Source of the DNA: Hevea brasiliensis
Taxonomy: Eukaryota; Streptophyta; Magnoliopsida; Malpighiales; Euphorbiaceae
Assembly (NCBI RefSeq): GCF_030052815.1
Contig: NC_079493.1
Span: 120,553,132 to 120,617,131, forward strand
Reading direction: 5' to 3'
Length of the DNA: 64,000 bases
Shown in pieces: positions 53,063 to 63,930 of the stretch. Position 1 is the stretch's first letter, and each line of letters starts with the position of its first letter. The notes beneath the pieces are model-generated. The model had not been told where the DNA came from. It searched no databases and saw only the letters and a list, made by a program, of their open reading frames with translations. Made by a program: the position numbers and the translations under genes.

Positions 53063-54548
53063 TGATGGCTGTCGAATCCACCAGAAATTAAATTAACTGA
53101 AATCATCAATTATGAAATATTTTTTGCAGTAAGTGGTAAATCCATATCAAACCCTAGAGACTAAATTATTAAATTTCGTGTACTTGTGCAATGGAAAAAG
53201 AAACAAAAGTTGGGGGGGGGGGGGTTAATTCGCAATCCAAAAAAGAAATAAAGAATCAGAAATTAAGAACTAAAATTTAATATGAAACTCTCAAATTAAA
53301 CAAACTTCAGTCTAAGGTAATTCGCATTCCAATGCATTGATTTGATCATAGACAAAAGAAATATAATTATCTCTTGTTGAATACTTAACGTAGATTTACC
53401 AAACAGCGATGTAAAATCCCTAACTTCCCTATACTCATCAATTCAAGCCCAGCACTCTTATTGACTCTAATTATTAACTGAATTGGTATTAAGCAATCCT
53501 CATCAAATTAATAACTATTTTAAGAATAGAAAGTAGTTAAGCTGAAAAATAATTTATGAAGCATAAATCATTTAATTCACCCTATTGTTTCCTTAGGTTA
53601 TTATCAAAAACTGGGATCATAATCAATAAAATCTAATTGCTACTCATGTTCAATCTTACACAACAATTACGGATTATGAAGATGAACTAGTAATTGATCA
53701 CATCAAACAATTAACTAATAGGCCTTTTTAGCAAATCATTCAATAGATCAAAGACAATGAAATTAGAAAACAATAGATATTCAAAAGACATAAATTAAAT
53801 TAAGAACATTGTCTCACAAATCAAGCAAAAGAACTTGAATCCCTTGAACTGAATTAAGAACTTTGCCACTCATGTTAATGGCTTACAGAAAATTGAAAAA
53901 GAAAATTGAAGAAATCTAGAATGTGAATGGAGAATAAAGGTCTCTTCCCCCCCTATGACGACTGCTGCCTCTTCTATTTATAATAAATGGCCTAGGGTTA
54001 GGTTTAAGAGTCTTTCTCTCTGTAAGAAACTGCAACTGGAGCAAAATCAGGAAACTAATTGTCGATGGATACATGGCCCGTGTATCACTACACAGCACAG
54101 GGCCGTGTAACTTACTGGAGCTGAGTGGGTATGTCCTGTATGGGCACAAAAGGTTACACGGGTCTCCAGGATTTACACGGGTCAAGTTACACGATCCGTG
54201 TACTTTGTTTCTTCCTCGGTTCTCTAGATTTCTTCTGGCAGAATGTTACACGGGTCCGTGGTTGTGCTTAGATGACCAGTGTACTTTGTATCAGCAACGC
54301 TTCTCAATCCTTTGACCTTTCCAAGCTTCCTTCCACACTTCTATGCTCTGGAACTTCACCAAAACCCTAAAAAATACAAAAAGAGTCAAATTAATATAAA
54401 TGCTAAAAATTTCTCTATTTAACATAATTATTCCAATAACTCTCTAAACATAAGCCTAATAGATAATTATATTTTAATCAACTGAATTAGGCATAAAGAT
54501 ACCCTAGAAATACTAAATGTGATGGGAGTAAAATTAATAAATTATGCA
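53063..54548 (-). repeat. G2 5' LTR
   Basis: About 1.49 kb; TGATGGCTGTCG on plus to about 54548 (TTATGCA). TATA (minus) at 53974-53982. Poly-G (plus) at 53212-53224. Right limit inferred from a CA and the start of the next LTR, so plus or minus about 30 bp. Confidence 0.75.
54065..54280. repeat. ACACGG/CCGTGT dyad cluster (G2 5' LTR)
   Basis: At least six TACACGG or CCGTGTA words, including ATGGCCCGTGTATCAC and TACACGATCCGTGTA (54189-54203), upstream of the TATA box on minus. Confidence 0.75.
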
Positions 54549-54799
54549 CTTATTGTTACACTCATTTCATATAGGCATTTTAGAGTAGTTTTGCATCCAT
54601 TTTGCCCTTATATTTTAGTATATTTTATATTTTTAGCTTTATTTTAGCTTATCTGTTAACTTTAGTTACTTTATATTTGATTTTTGTAATTTTGTTATTT
54701 TTGATAGGATTTTGTGGCAAATAGAAGATCAATGAGTGCATTAGGAAGTGATTTGAAGAAATTTGGAATTCTTTAAGCATGGAGGAAAGTTGAAGAAAT

Positions 54800-55165
54800 C
54801 AAACTTTGAAAGAGCAAGTTAGCCAAAATTTGCTTAAGACTTTGCTTATGATGTTGCTTATGGTATGTCATATAAGCTTAACCTTAGGCCTGTTCAAGCT
54901 GAAAGTCAAGCACGGCTTAAATCCTACATATTCAACCTTTTACTCCACAACCTACCGAGAATTGCTTAAGATCCTGCTTAGGGTAAAGCGGCAGTGCTTA
55001 AGGTGCAGCACAAGTCAAGCATGAGCAGAAAAGTCTATTTTATTCTAAACCTGCCGAGATTTGCTGAGGGTCTGCTTAACCTTAAGTAGACAGTGCGACT
55101 AGAAGCTAAAATTTGCTAAGAAGCTGCTTAGGGTTAAGCCGTACCTTAAGCAGACTGCCCAGAAC
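54800..55165. repeat. GCTTA/TAAGC dyad cluster (G3 LTR)
   Basis: Repeated TTGCTTAAG, CTGCTTAGGGTTAAGC, TGCTTAACCTTAAG and GCTTAAGGTGC words, about 95-460 bp upstream of the TATA box. Same place as the dyads of G1 and G2, different sequence. Confidence 0.75.
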
Positions 55166-55257
55166 GTGAATAATGCTGCTGACTTGGATAATTTTATACC
55201 TCATTTCCTATCCACTCCTTGGCTCTTATTTACTTTTAGGATAACTTTTTGGGACGA

Positions 55258-55264
55258 TATAAAT
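55258..55264 (+). promoter_or_regulatory. LTR TATA box (G3)
   Basis: TATAAAT in 'gacgatataaattc', just after the dyad cluster. Confidence 0.55.
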
Positions 55265-56256
55265 TCATCATTTCCTAGTTTTTGCCACAAGAGGAAAGGA
55301 AGGAAAAACAAAAAGGAAAGAAAATAGAATAGAGAGAGGAGGAGACGCCACTTTCTGGAGAGGAGCTGCTGCAACCATTTTTGGAGCTCCAGAAACCAAA
55401 GTTTTGGGTTCTTCTACCTGGGTTTTTCTATTTTAGTCCTCTTATCATGTTTTTCTTTACTTTTTCATCAATCTTTCTTGTAAATACCATCATGAGTGAG
55501 TAAACTCTTTAGATTTCAGAGTTGGGAAATATGTTTTAGATTAATTTGTGTATTTGGACTGGGTATTTCCTTATTTTACGTAAATACGAGTTTTGATTCT
55601 TTCCTTGTGTACTTGATTTACTTACCTAATATTGGTACCCATTGGGTATTGTGTTAATCTTTGATTGAAGGACTGAAAGGTGAAAGTCATTGATAGATAA
55701 TCAAGGATTGGAACTTAAAATCACCTAGATTTAGAAATAAACTAGGATTATAAGAGGAATCAATGATTGGTTACAAAACTTAATGGGTTTTAGAGTAATC
55801 AAATAACATACGAAAGTAGGTTTGGTTATTTTAGAACACACTTTGGTTTGCTTGAAAAAGATATCAAAGGAATTTAGAATTAATCACCTTCAAACTCTAT
55901 TTTTCCCTAAAAATTGGAATGCGCAAGACAAATCTCAATTAATTTATGTATAAACCCCCAACTCTAGAATCACTTTTAATATAATTAGACTTTGATTTGA
56001 ATTACCCATTGTTAATTTAGTTTAATTGCAAACTAGATCTAGAATTTATTTGTTTGCTCTTTACCCATTACAATTAGATTAATCAATTTACCTTGCTCAT
56101 TTACATTTACCATTTATTCATTAATCATTAGCCTAAATAATCGCTTCATTCATAGTTTGGTACTCAAACGGCAAATCCTCATGGGAACGATACTTGATTC
56201 ATCACTTTATTACTTGAGATGACCCGTATACTTGCGGATTCGCCACACCAAGTTTT

Positions 56257-56273
56257 TGGCGCTGTCGCCGGGG
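56257..56273 (+). other. Primer-binding site, tRNA-Asp variant (G3)
   Basis: TGGCGCTGTCGCCGGGG, two mismatches to the G1 site, 6 nt after the LTR. Confidence 0.85.
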
Positions 56274-56395
56274 ATTTGATTTTTGTTTGATATTGAACAA
56301 TTGTTTGTTTGGTTAATTTGGGCATTTTATTTTATGTTCTTTTTACCATTTTACTTTGAGAATTTGTTTATTTTGTTTTTCAGGTACTTTATTTT

Positions 56396-56799
56396 ATGAG
56401 AATGACAAAAAGTGAAGAAATCAATTTATTCTTTGATCCAGAAATAGAAAAGACAACAAAAGCTTTAAGAGCAGAATCTAAGAGGAGAAAAGCTGAAATT
56501 AAAGCTCAACAACAATAAGAAAGAGCACAAGAGCAAGAGCAATTACAAGAAGAAATGGCCAACAACAATAACAACCGCTCTGTGAAGGATCATGCCTATC
56601 CTAACATTGGGGATTTCATGCCAAATATCACAAGACCAAGAGTAGAAGCTAATAATTTTGAACTGAAGCCTGTACTTTGTCAGATGGTACAACAATCACA
56701 ATTTGGAGGAAATCCAAGTGAAAGTCCACATGTGCATTTAGAACACTTTCTTGAGATCAGTGATATGTTGAAGATAAATGGAGTTTCTGATGATGCAAT
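56396..56799 (+). pseudogene. G3 gag, cut by C4
   Basis: ATG at 56396 after TTTTTCAG|GTACTTTATTTT: MRMTKSEEINLFFDPEIEKT, a TAA inside the Gln run (about 56516), then MANNNNNRSVKDHAYPNIGD, VQQSQFGGNPSESPHVHLEH and MLKINGVSDDAI. It matches the G1 gag capsid start (QNSQFGGHPSENPHTHL). The last codons before 56800 belong to gag; the following 'EGTEA*' is C4 LTR sequence. GCAAT at 56795-56799 should be the left target duplication of C4. Confidence 0.85.
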
Positions 56800-58888
56800 T
56801 GAAGGAACGGAAGCGTGAAAAACACAAGATTATACCATTGAATTCAAAAATTTTCACCTAGGGTCACAAGCACCATGCAAGATTTATTTTTATCTATTTG
56901 ATTTCAATGATAAACAACATATTAAAACTCTTTTAATATGTTTTTGGATCTGTATTTGCCATTTAAGATTTTAAAATTAATCAGATTAATTTTAGAACCC
57001 TAGATTAAATCAAGAACGATTACACTAACCTCTTGATGTTGTCTGCGCCTTTGAAATCGTCTTGAGGACACTAGATGTTGTCCTCTAGCTTGTCCACACC
57101 AAGAACACCTATGGCAGCCCTTGAACAGCTTCTAAAGCCTTTTCTATTAATTAGAAATTCAAGTTACGCCTTTTAAGAGATTAGAGATGCAAGCAGGACA
57201 CTAGAAACAATTTCTAGTGTTCTTAATTCAAGAGATTGATGGCTAATCTCTTTGAATTGATGAGAGATGAAGAGAAATAGCTGGAGAGGCTCAAAGTGGC
57301 GTGACATATGAGAGGAGAGGCTGCTGGTTATGTTTTCTTTTCATAACCCCACTTAAATAGCTAGGTTAACACATTAAACCCTAGCCACATGTCACCTTTT
57401 GATTAGCTCTAGGTTTAAGTGACCCAATCACATTGTGCCAAGTGTCAAACCTATATTTAATCTTGATTTTAATCATCTTACATGATTAAAAATATTTGTC
57501 AAGCTTATGTGTTATGACATGTGTCACCATCTCATGGTGCCACGAGTCACACGCAAAATGACCAAAATGCCCTCGTGTCTTACTTTTGAGTTCTTAACCC
57601 ACAATAATTATTTTCTTCTTCTAATTAATTTATATCAAATATAAATTAATTAATTAATCTCTATTAATTAATTTCTCATCAATTAAATTCATATTTAAAC
57701 ACTTTAAATATAAATTTAATTTATACTACACATCCAATAATCTAGATTTGGTTTCAAGTCATGCTAGGGACTTTGCAATTTTATTGCAAACCAAATCTAT
57801 TTAATTAATCAATTAAACTCTTTAATTAATTAATTAAATCATATTTAAATAGGTGATAACTTGTGTATGTGTGTGACTTACTAGGCTCATCACTAATTGG
57901 CTATGAGACATGATATCAACTCTTAATATCATCAGAACTCTTTCTTACCATAAATGATTTCTCTAAATCATTTTATGAACCTCATAGACCATTGTTAACA
58001 CCTATCATAGCATGCCATGGCCACCCAATTAGTAATAAGATTTACCTTAAATGAACCTATAATCATATGTTACCATGCACTAGAATCTCTATGTTACAAA
58101 ATCCCAACTCAAGCTGGAGTCATGGTTTATGTCAAACTCCATTTGCTATGAATATTATGTTCTCTTTTAATTCCAGTTCTTGATTAAAAGATTTTTCTCA
58201 TCGAAACTCTTTTCTCAATAAATCTATCTGTCTCTGCCAGAACTTGAAACATCAAGAACAATTAAATGAACATAGGATTTTATCTCTATTTACTTAGAGG
58301 AACAGATTCCATCTTGATCAACACCTACCTCCATATATAACTAGCGTGAGCCAACACATGCCCATATACCCATACATAGTACAAGTATGAAAGCAGATCA
58401 AACTCAAACTACCTATATACAAGATAACTGTGCTATCTCAGTCTAAAGATTATATGCCTCGATATGATTTATGACAAAACATTGACAAGAGTAAACTCCA
58501 TGTGCTTGTCATAAGTGTCACCGTTCGGCCTACTTATCATTTATAAGTGCCTATCATGTTTGTTATATGGCATGAGACTCACCATTCCATCTTATTTATA
58601 TCTCATATAAATAACTTGGGAACAAACATGAATACAATCTTTCTGGATAAGTCATGTCCTTATTATGAAGTATCCTCGATTGTGAACCTATTTATGATAC
58701 TTTGTGCTAGAAATATTGTCACTCATATTCTTAACAACTTAAGAATAATATTTCTAACAAAATATCAATGGACCTTTTCTATTACACATAAATATATTAT
58801 GTAAACGGAAAAGTGGAAATGCCTTTTATTATTAAAAATATGTACAAGATACATACTAAATGATATGCTCTAGGGCATACTACTAACA
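56800..58888 (-). repeat. 3' LTR of C4 (2.1 kb)
   Basis: Minus strand TGTTAGTAGTATGCCC...CGTTCCTTCA. Long for copia. AT-rich with TTAATTAATT stretches around 57640-57840; no dyad array of the kind found in the gypsy LTRs. Minor ORFs (58547-58804) are not genes. Confidence 0.82.
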
Positions 58889-58899
58889 ATCTCCCACTA

Positions 58900-59848
58900 G
58901 CACTAGAGCCATTCATTACAATACCTTAGACCCATCTTCTCAAGATGTCAGTCTAACTGAGCTTGTGACAAAGGCTTAGTGAATGGATCAGCTGAATTTT
59001 TCAGCTGATGTTATTTTTCTGCATGGCTATATCGCCTTTGCCCAACTATATGTCTGATAATGTGGTAGCGCCTTTCTATGTGTTTGGATTTCTGGTGAGA
59101 CCTTGGTTCCTTAGCCTGTATGACTGCTCCATTGTTGTCACAGGTAGTGGAACCTTGACTTAATGGAAGGAACTACTATAAGTTATTTACGAACTTCTTT
59201 ATCCAAACGACTTCCTTTGCGATCTCGATGCAACAATATACTCACCTCGAGTGGAATCTGCGGTCATGCTCTGTTTGGAACTCTTCCAACCGATCGCACC
59301 TCCATTACAAATGAACACATATCGGTAGACTTTCTATCATCGATATCCGATTGGAAATCGAATCGATAACCATCCAATTGCAAGTCTCCACCTCCATAAA
59401 TCAAGAATAAATCCTTAGTTCTTCTTAAGTACTTAAGAATATTCTTGACAGCTATCCAGTGTTCCAAACCTGGATTGGATTGATACCTGCTAGTCAAACT
59501 AATAGCATATGCGATATCCCGCCTAGTACACAACATTGCATACATTAAACTTCCAATAGCCGAAGCATATGGAATCCTGGCCATCTTATCTCTTTCTTCA
59601 GGTGTCTTTGGAGACATCTCTTTAGAAAGATGGATACCATGTCTCACTGGTAACAATCCTCTCTTGGAATCAAGCATGTTAAACCTCTTTAACACCTTTT
59701 CCAAGTATAGACTTTGTGATAAACCAATTATCCTTTTCGCTCTATCTCTATAGATGCGAATCCCAAGAATATAGGTTGCCTCCCCTAAGTCTTTCATGGA
59801 GAATGTATTTGACAACCATACCTTTATAGTCACAACATACCGTATCAT
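58900..59848 (-). pseudogene. C4 RT end and RNase H
   Basis: Frame 59848-59264: SMKDLGEATYILGIRIYRDR, LSQSLYLEKVLKRFNMLDSK, SAIGSLMYAMLCTRRDIAYA and DLQLDGYRFDFQSDIDDRKS, where the RNase H region normally reads G-Y-x-D-A-D-F, so the site is altered. Below 59264 fragments of 'TEAEY' and 'HIERRYHIIR' continue to about 58910. Confidence 0.85.
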
Positions 59849-60745
59849 TACTCATCAACGATGTCATCCACATATAAGACAAGGAAAATGATAGCACTGT
59901 CACTAACCTTCTTATATACACATGGCTCATCCTCATTTTTGATAAAACTAAAGGATTTAATGGCTTCATCAAAACGGATGTTCCAACTCCTCGAAGCTTG
60001 TTTCAACCCATAAATGGATCGCTTTAGCTTGCATACCTTGGAACCATCTTGGGATTCAAATCCCCTAGGTTGTTCCATGAAAATGTTTTCTTCAATGTAT
60101 CCATTAAGAAAAGTGTTTTGACATCCATCCGCCAAATCTCATAATCATAGTATGCACTATTGCTAATAAAATCCTAATTGATTTAAGCATGGCAACAAAG
60201 TAGAAAGTCTCCTCATAGTCTATTCCTTGCCTTTGGCGAAACCCTTTCGCTACTAGCCTTGCCTTATAGGTCTCTACCTTTCCATCAGAACCAATTTTCT
60301 TCTTGAAAACCCATTTGTTCCCTATAGGTACAATACCTTTAGGTGGGTCAACAAGATCCCAAACTTGATTCTTATACATGGAATCAATCTCGGATTTCAT
60401 AGCATCAATCCATTTTGAAGAGTCTATATCTGATATAGCTTCTTCATAGGTAAGTGGATCATCTCCATGATCTACTTCTTCATGAGTAGACAACTCTTGT
60501 TCTTCTTCATGAAGAAAACCATATCTCACCGGTGGGTGAGATACGGTTGTTCTACGAGGAACAGCTGTAGATGTTTCATCAATGGGTATAGGTTGACAAG
60601 ATGGATCTATATCCATCTGATCTGTTGGTTGGTTAGAATTCTCCAATTCTAACTCTATTTGCCTTCCTTTGCCTCCTTCTTGAACAAACCGTTGTTCAAG
60701 AAATGTGGCATCTCTACTTATCACAACCTTTTGTGAAGTAGACAA
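59848..60745 (-). pseudogene. C4 reverse transcriptase
   Basis: Frame 60745-60104: [61 protein letters not shown] break at motif A (GWMSKHFS) is resumed at 60135-59848: FLNGYIEENIFMEQPRGFES, KRSIYGLKQASRSWN, VLYVDDIVDE with intact Y-V-D-D, then a stop. Typical copia RT with the metal-binding pair kept. Confidence 0.88.
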
Positions 60746-61640
60746 ATAAAAATAATATCCAAAACTATCTTTTGGATATCCAACAAATCGACCTTTTACG
60801 ATCCGGTCTCCAATTTATCGGTGTTCACTTTTTGATATAAGTGGACAACCCCAAATCTTAACATGCTTAAGACTTGGTTTTCTTCCATGCCCTATCTCAT
60901 GAGGTGTGGAAGAAACTGATTTTGATGGACTCCTATCCAGAATATACAAAGCTGATTCTAATGCAAATCACCAAAAGGAGATTGGCATATCATTATAGCT
61001 CATCATACTACGTACCATATCCAATAGGGTCCGATTTCTCCTTTCAGAGACACCAGTCAGTTGTGGCGTTCCTGGAGGAGTCAGCTGAGAAACACTGCCA
61101 TGCTCTCTCAAGTATTCATAAAATTCAAGACTCAAATATTCACCTCCACGATCCGATCGAAGAGCTTTAATATTTTTTCTGTTTGATTTACTACTTGATT
61201 TAAATTCCTTAAACTTTTCAAAGGATTCATGTTTGTATTTCATCAAATACAAATACCCAAACCTTGATTTATCATCGAAAGGTAATAAAATAATGAAAGC
61301 CCTCTAGCCATTTCTTTAAATGGACCACATACATCACTATGTATTAGCTCCAAAATATTTTCAGCTCTTAGCCCTTGTCCATGAATGGGTGATCTACTCA
61401 TTTTGCCCTGAAGGCAAGATTCACAAGTGGGAGTAGGATCAGAGCCCAATGAGGATAGAATCCCCATTTTCTCCAATTTTGCAATCCTATCTTCGCAACA
61501 TGACCTAACCTTAAGTGCCAAGTATATTTTGAACTTGAGTTGGTTTTCACCATGGCATTGCTTTCATTTAGATTGCTACACTGCGGCGGTGGAAACACTT
61601 TCTTCGGCAATGGAAACACTTTCTGTTGGCGTGGAAACAC
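60746..61640 (-). pseudogene. C4 integrase
   Basis: GAG-pre-integrase YTWHLRLGHVAKIGLQNW (61640-61398), zinc residues and HSDVCGPFKEMARG (catalytic Asp; 61521-61243). Then 61252-60968 with ALRSDRGGEYLSLEFYEYLR (Asp) and PGTPQLTGVSERRNRTLLDM (Glu). Three frames are involved; the remainder to 60746 is degraded. Confidence 0.85.
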
Positions 61641-61651
61641 TTTCCTTTGCC
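61589..61651. repeat. 21-bp triplication at the C4 zinc knuckle
   Basis: Three tandem copies of GTGGAAACACTTTC plus 7 variable bases. On minus in one frame they encode KCFHANR, KCFHCRR, KCFHRRS; K-C-F-H-C is the usual start of the copia gag knuckle. Confidence 0.8.
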
Positions 61652-62395
61652 TCCATCGCCTTTAGTCTTACTTTTCTGTTTAGCTATTTTCTTGGAAGGA
61701 CCAGAATCTGAGGTTTCTTTTTCTTATTGCCTTTCTTCTTGTTGGACTTTCCAGTGAAGAAGATGCAACCAAAGTCGCCTTCTTTTCTTTATTGCTGGCA
61801 TATTCTTTTGGGCAATAACGCATGTTGAGTAATTCGCTAAGGTGCATTCTGTTTAGTCATATGGAAATTTGTCACAAAATTCCCAAAAGACTCAGAAGGG
61901 ATGAAGGATCAAATCCGTTTGTAGTTGGAAATCCATGTTGAAGTCAAGATGTTCCAACCGCTCAATCACCGAATCATCTTGTGGACATGATCCCCAACAT
62001 TCGTCCCTCGGACATCCTCATACGGAATAACTGTCTAGATATCTCATACCTAGCATTCTCTTTGTGCTCACCATACAACTCTTGTAGGTGAAGGAGGATC
62101 TCACTCGCACTCTGCATGTTCTCATGTTGCTTCAGAACTCATTACTCATAGAAGCAAACATGTAACACTTAGCTCTCATATCATGCTCCTTCCACTTGTC
62201 CAAAGTTTCATGTTCCTCTTGTGTGGCCTCCGGAGGTAAGGGACCAGAACATTTGAATCTAGAACATATCCTATATGTTCAAGGTTCAGACAAGTTTCAA
62301 ATTTCTTAGCCAATCGCATGATTAGGTCCTGTCAACTGTTGTGATCAAGTATGCTTGCAAGGATATTGGATGGTGGTGGTTGTTTTGTGCTCATT
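61652..62395 (-). pseudogene. C4 gag
   Basis: ATG at about 62395 (minus): MSTKQPPPSNILASILDHNS, a stop after 20 codons, then FETCLNLEHIGYVLD and, in shifted frames, copia gag pieces (the 'MFASMSNEF' and 'HAESA.EILLHLQELYGEH' equivalents). Ends in a Lys-rich stretch before the triplicated knuckle. Broken throughout. Confidence 0.7.
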
Positions 62396-63540
62396 TTTAT
62401 CGTAAAATTAACAGAAAATAACCAGATTAATTAGTAAATGTATCATGTAATTAACCAAAATGATTATGGTCTTTTAATCAAATTGGTCCTCCCACTAACT
62501 TAGCGAATCCTACACTTCCAAAGTAGAAAAACGGAAATCCTAGTTGGATGGATTTCTAGTGGGTGGTTGAATTCTTATAATTCTATTGATCATCCTCGGT
62601 ACATCCAATATTGGAATTACAATAAACTATAAGTGAGCAACTCAATGACCATCACATCTCATGTGAGGATCAAAACTTTTACTAGCACATAATGATCAAA
62701 ATATCAAGTACATCCAATATTCACTTATCTTGCATTAGTTAAGTTGATCCCATTGAGCGATAATTATGCAAATAATTTTAATGTCCTCAGGTACATCCAA
62801 TATTGGCCACCAAACCATTTACATATTTACAACATCTCATGCTTAACAATTATTCTTAAGAAAATCTCTTAAATTAATTGCATCTCATGCAACTATTTAA
62901 AATTTCTTAAAATAATTGCCCCAATGGAGGGCTTATGTTATAATTACTTTAATTATAGCATTTCCAACTTAATCATTTGTTTGGAAGATTTTATAGCCAT
63001 CCTAATTACTATTAAGGTCTCACTTTGCACATTATCCATTTAGCATGCATATATCATATAATTGCATACATTCCCATACATCTCATGCATTCATGGATAA
63101 GCAGTAAATATGGTATGATCATGGACTTTCTAAGGGATTCAATTCTGAGCCACCAAGAATTGAATCAGGGCATTCCTAGGTGCATTTCATTCATTCATTT
63201 TACAAGAGTTGCTGAAGGAGTACATAATCAACACTTGATATTGAATTCCTCCCACTGGTCCCACCAATGCTCTTGACCTCCTTGAACTTCTTGCAATCCA
63301 ATATTACATAGTAATCCTTGGCATACCAAGGCGAATTTACAAGAACTTAAATAAATGAAATTACAACCCAAAAATATTATAAACTTAATAATACATGCCC
63401 AAAATAAATTAAAATAAATTAATTAATTTACAATCCCAAAGAAACATAAAAGAAATAAATCCAATCACATTGGTCTTTTATAGTCCATGATCATCCATCA
63501 TGCATATCACTATTTAACAATTAAATAAAACATACATACT
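62396..63540. other. C4 leader, left part
   Basis: Non-coding on both strands; 'GTACATCCAATATT' occurs three times (about 62600, 62709, 62790). No primer site seen, so the leader continues past the window. Confidence 0.5.
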
Positions 63541-63930
63541 TAAATTAAATTGAATATCTCATATTCAACTTAAAAATCATGATTTGAATATGATTCAAAT
63601 AAATTTAAAAATTCAGATTTGAATCTCATTCAAACAAATTTAAAAATTCAGATTTGAATCACATTCAAACAACTTCAAAAATTCAGATTTGAATCACATT
63701 CAAACATTTTTAAAAAAAATCAGATTTGAATCACATTCAAATATTTTTTAAAAAATCAGATCTGAATTTTATTGAATCAATTTTAAAAAATCAGATTTAA
63801 ATATGATTCAAACAACTTTAAAAATTCAGATTTGAATCACATTCAAACAACTTTTAAAATTCATATTTGAATCACATTCAAACAATTTTTAAAATTCTGA
63901 TTTGAATCATAATTTAATTGTGTGATTAAA
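63541..63930. repeat. 35-bp tandem array with TTTGAAT-NNN-ATTCAAA dyads (C4 leader)
   Basis: About ten units of 34-38 bp, consensus TCAGATTTGAATCACATTCA plus AACAACTTTAAAAAT. Most units keep the dyad TTTGAAT-CAC-ATTCAAA, with length variation in the A-rich linker. Confidence 0.85.

Larger units (their letters stand above)
47929..54548 (-). mobile_element. G2: Tat/Athila-type Ty3/gypsy, internally deleted
   Basis: Minus-strand element: 5' LTR 53063 to about 54548, truncated 3' LTR 47929-49100. Primer site variant at about 53041-53056 (TTTTGGCACCGTTGCCGAGG on minus). Coding order gag, protease, RT; RNase H end, integrase, 3' untranslated region and the upstream 320 bp of the 3' LTR are missing at one junction (49100/49101). 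Left flank is GTATA; I do not find that pentamer at the right edge. Confidence 0.85.
54554..56250 (+). repeat. G3 5' LTR
   Basis: About 1.7 kb from TGTTACACTC (start uncertain by about 35 bp) to CGCCACACCA. TATA at 55258-55264. Its layout parallels the G1 LTR block by block (TTTTTGTAATTTT...TAGGA, dyad cluster, TATA, 'gttttgattc', 'cgaaagtagg', CACTTGCGG). The 3' LTR is outside the window. Confidence 0.75.

Noticed and set aside
55120..55145. Telomere-like GCTTAGGGTTAAGC
   Set aside because: A single TTAGGGTTA word inside the GCTTA/TAAGC dyad cluster of G3, with no tandem TTTAGGG array.
60467..61711. Plus-strand ORFs overlapping C4 pol
   Set aside because: Opposite strand of clear RT and integrase homology.
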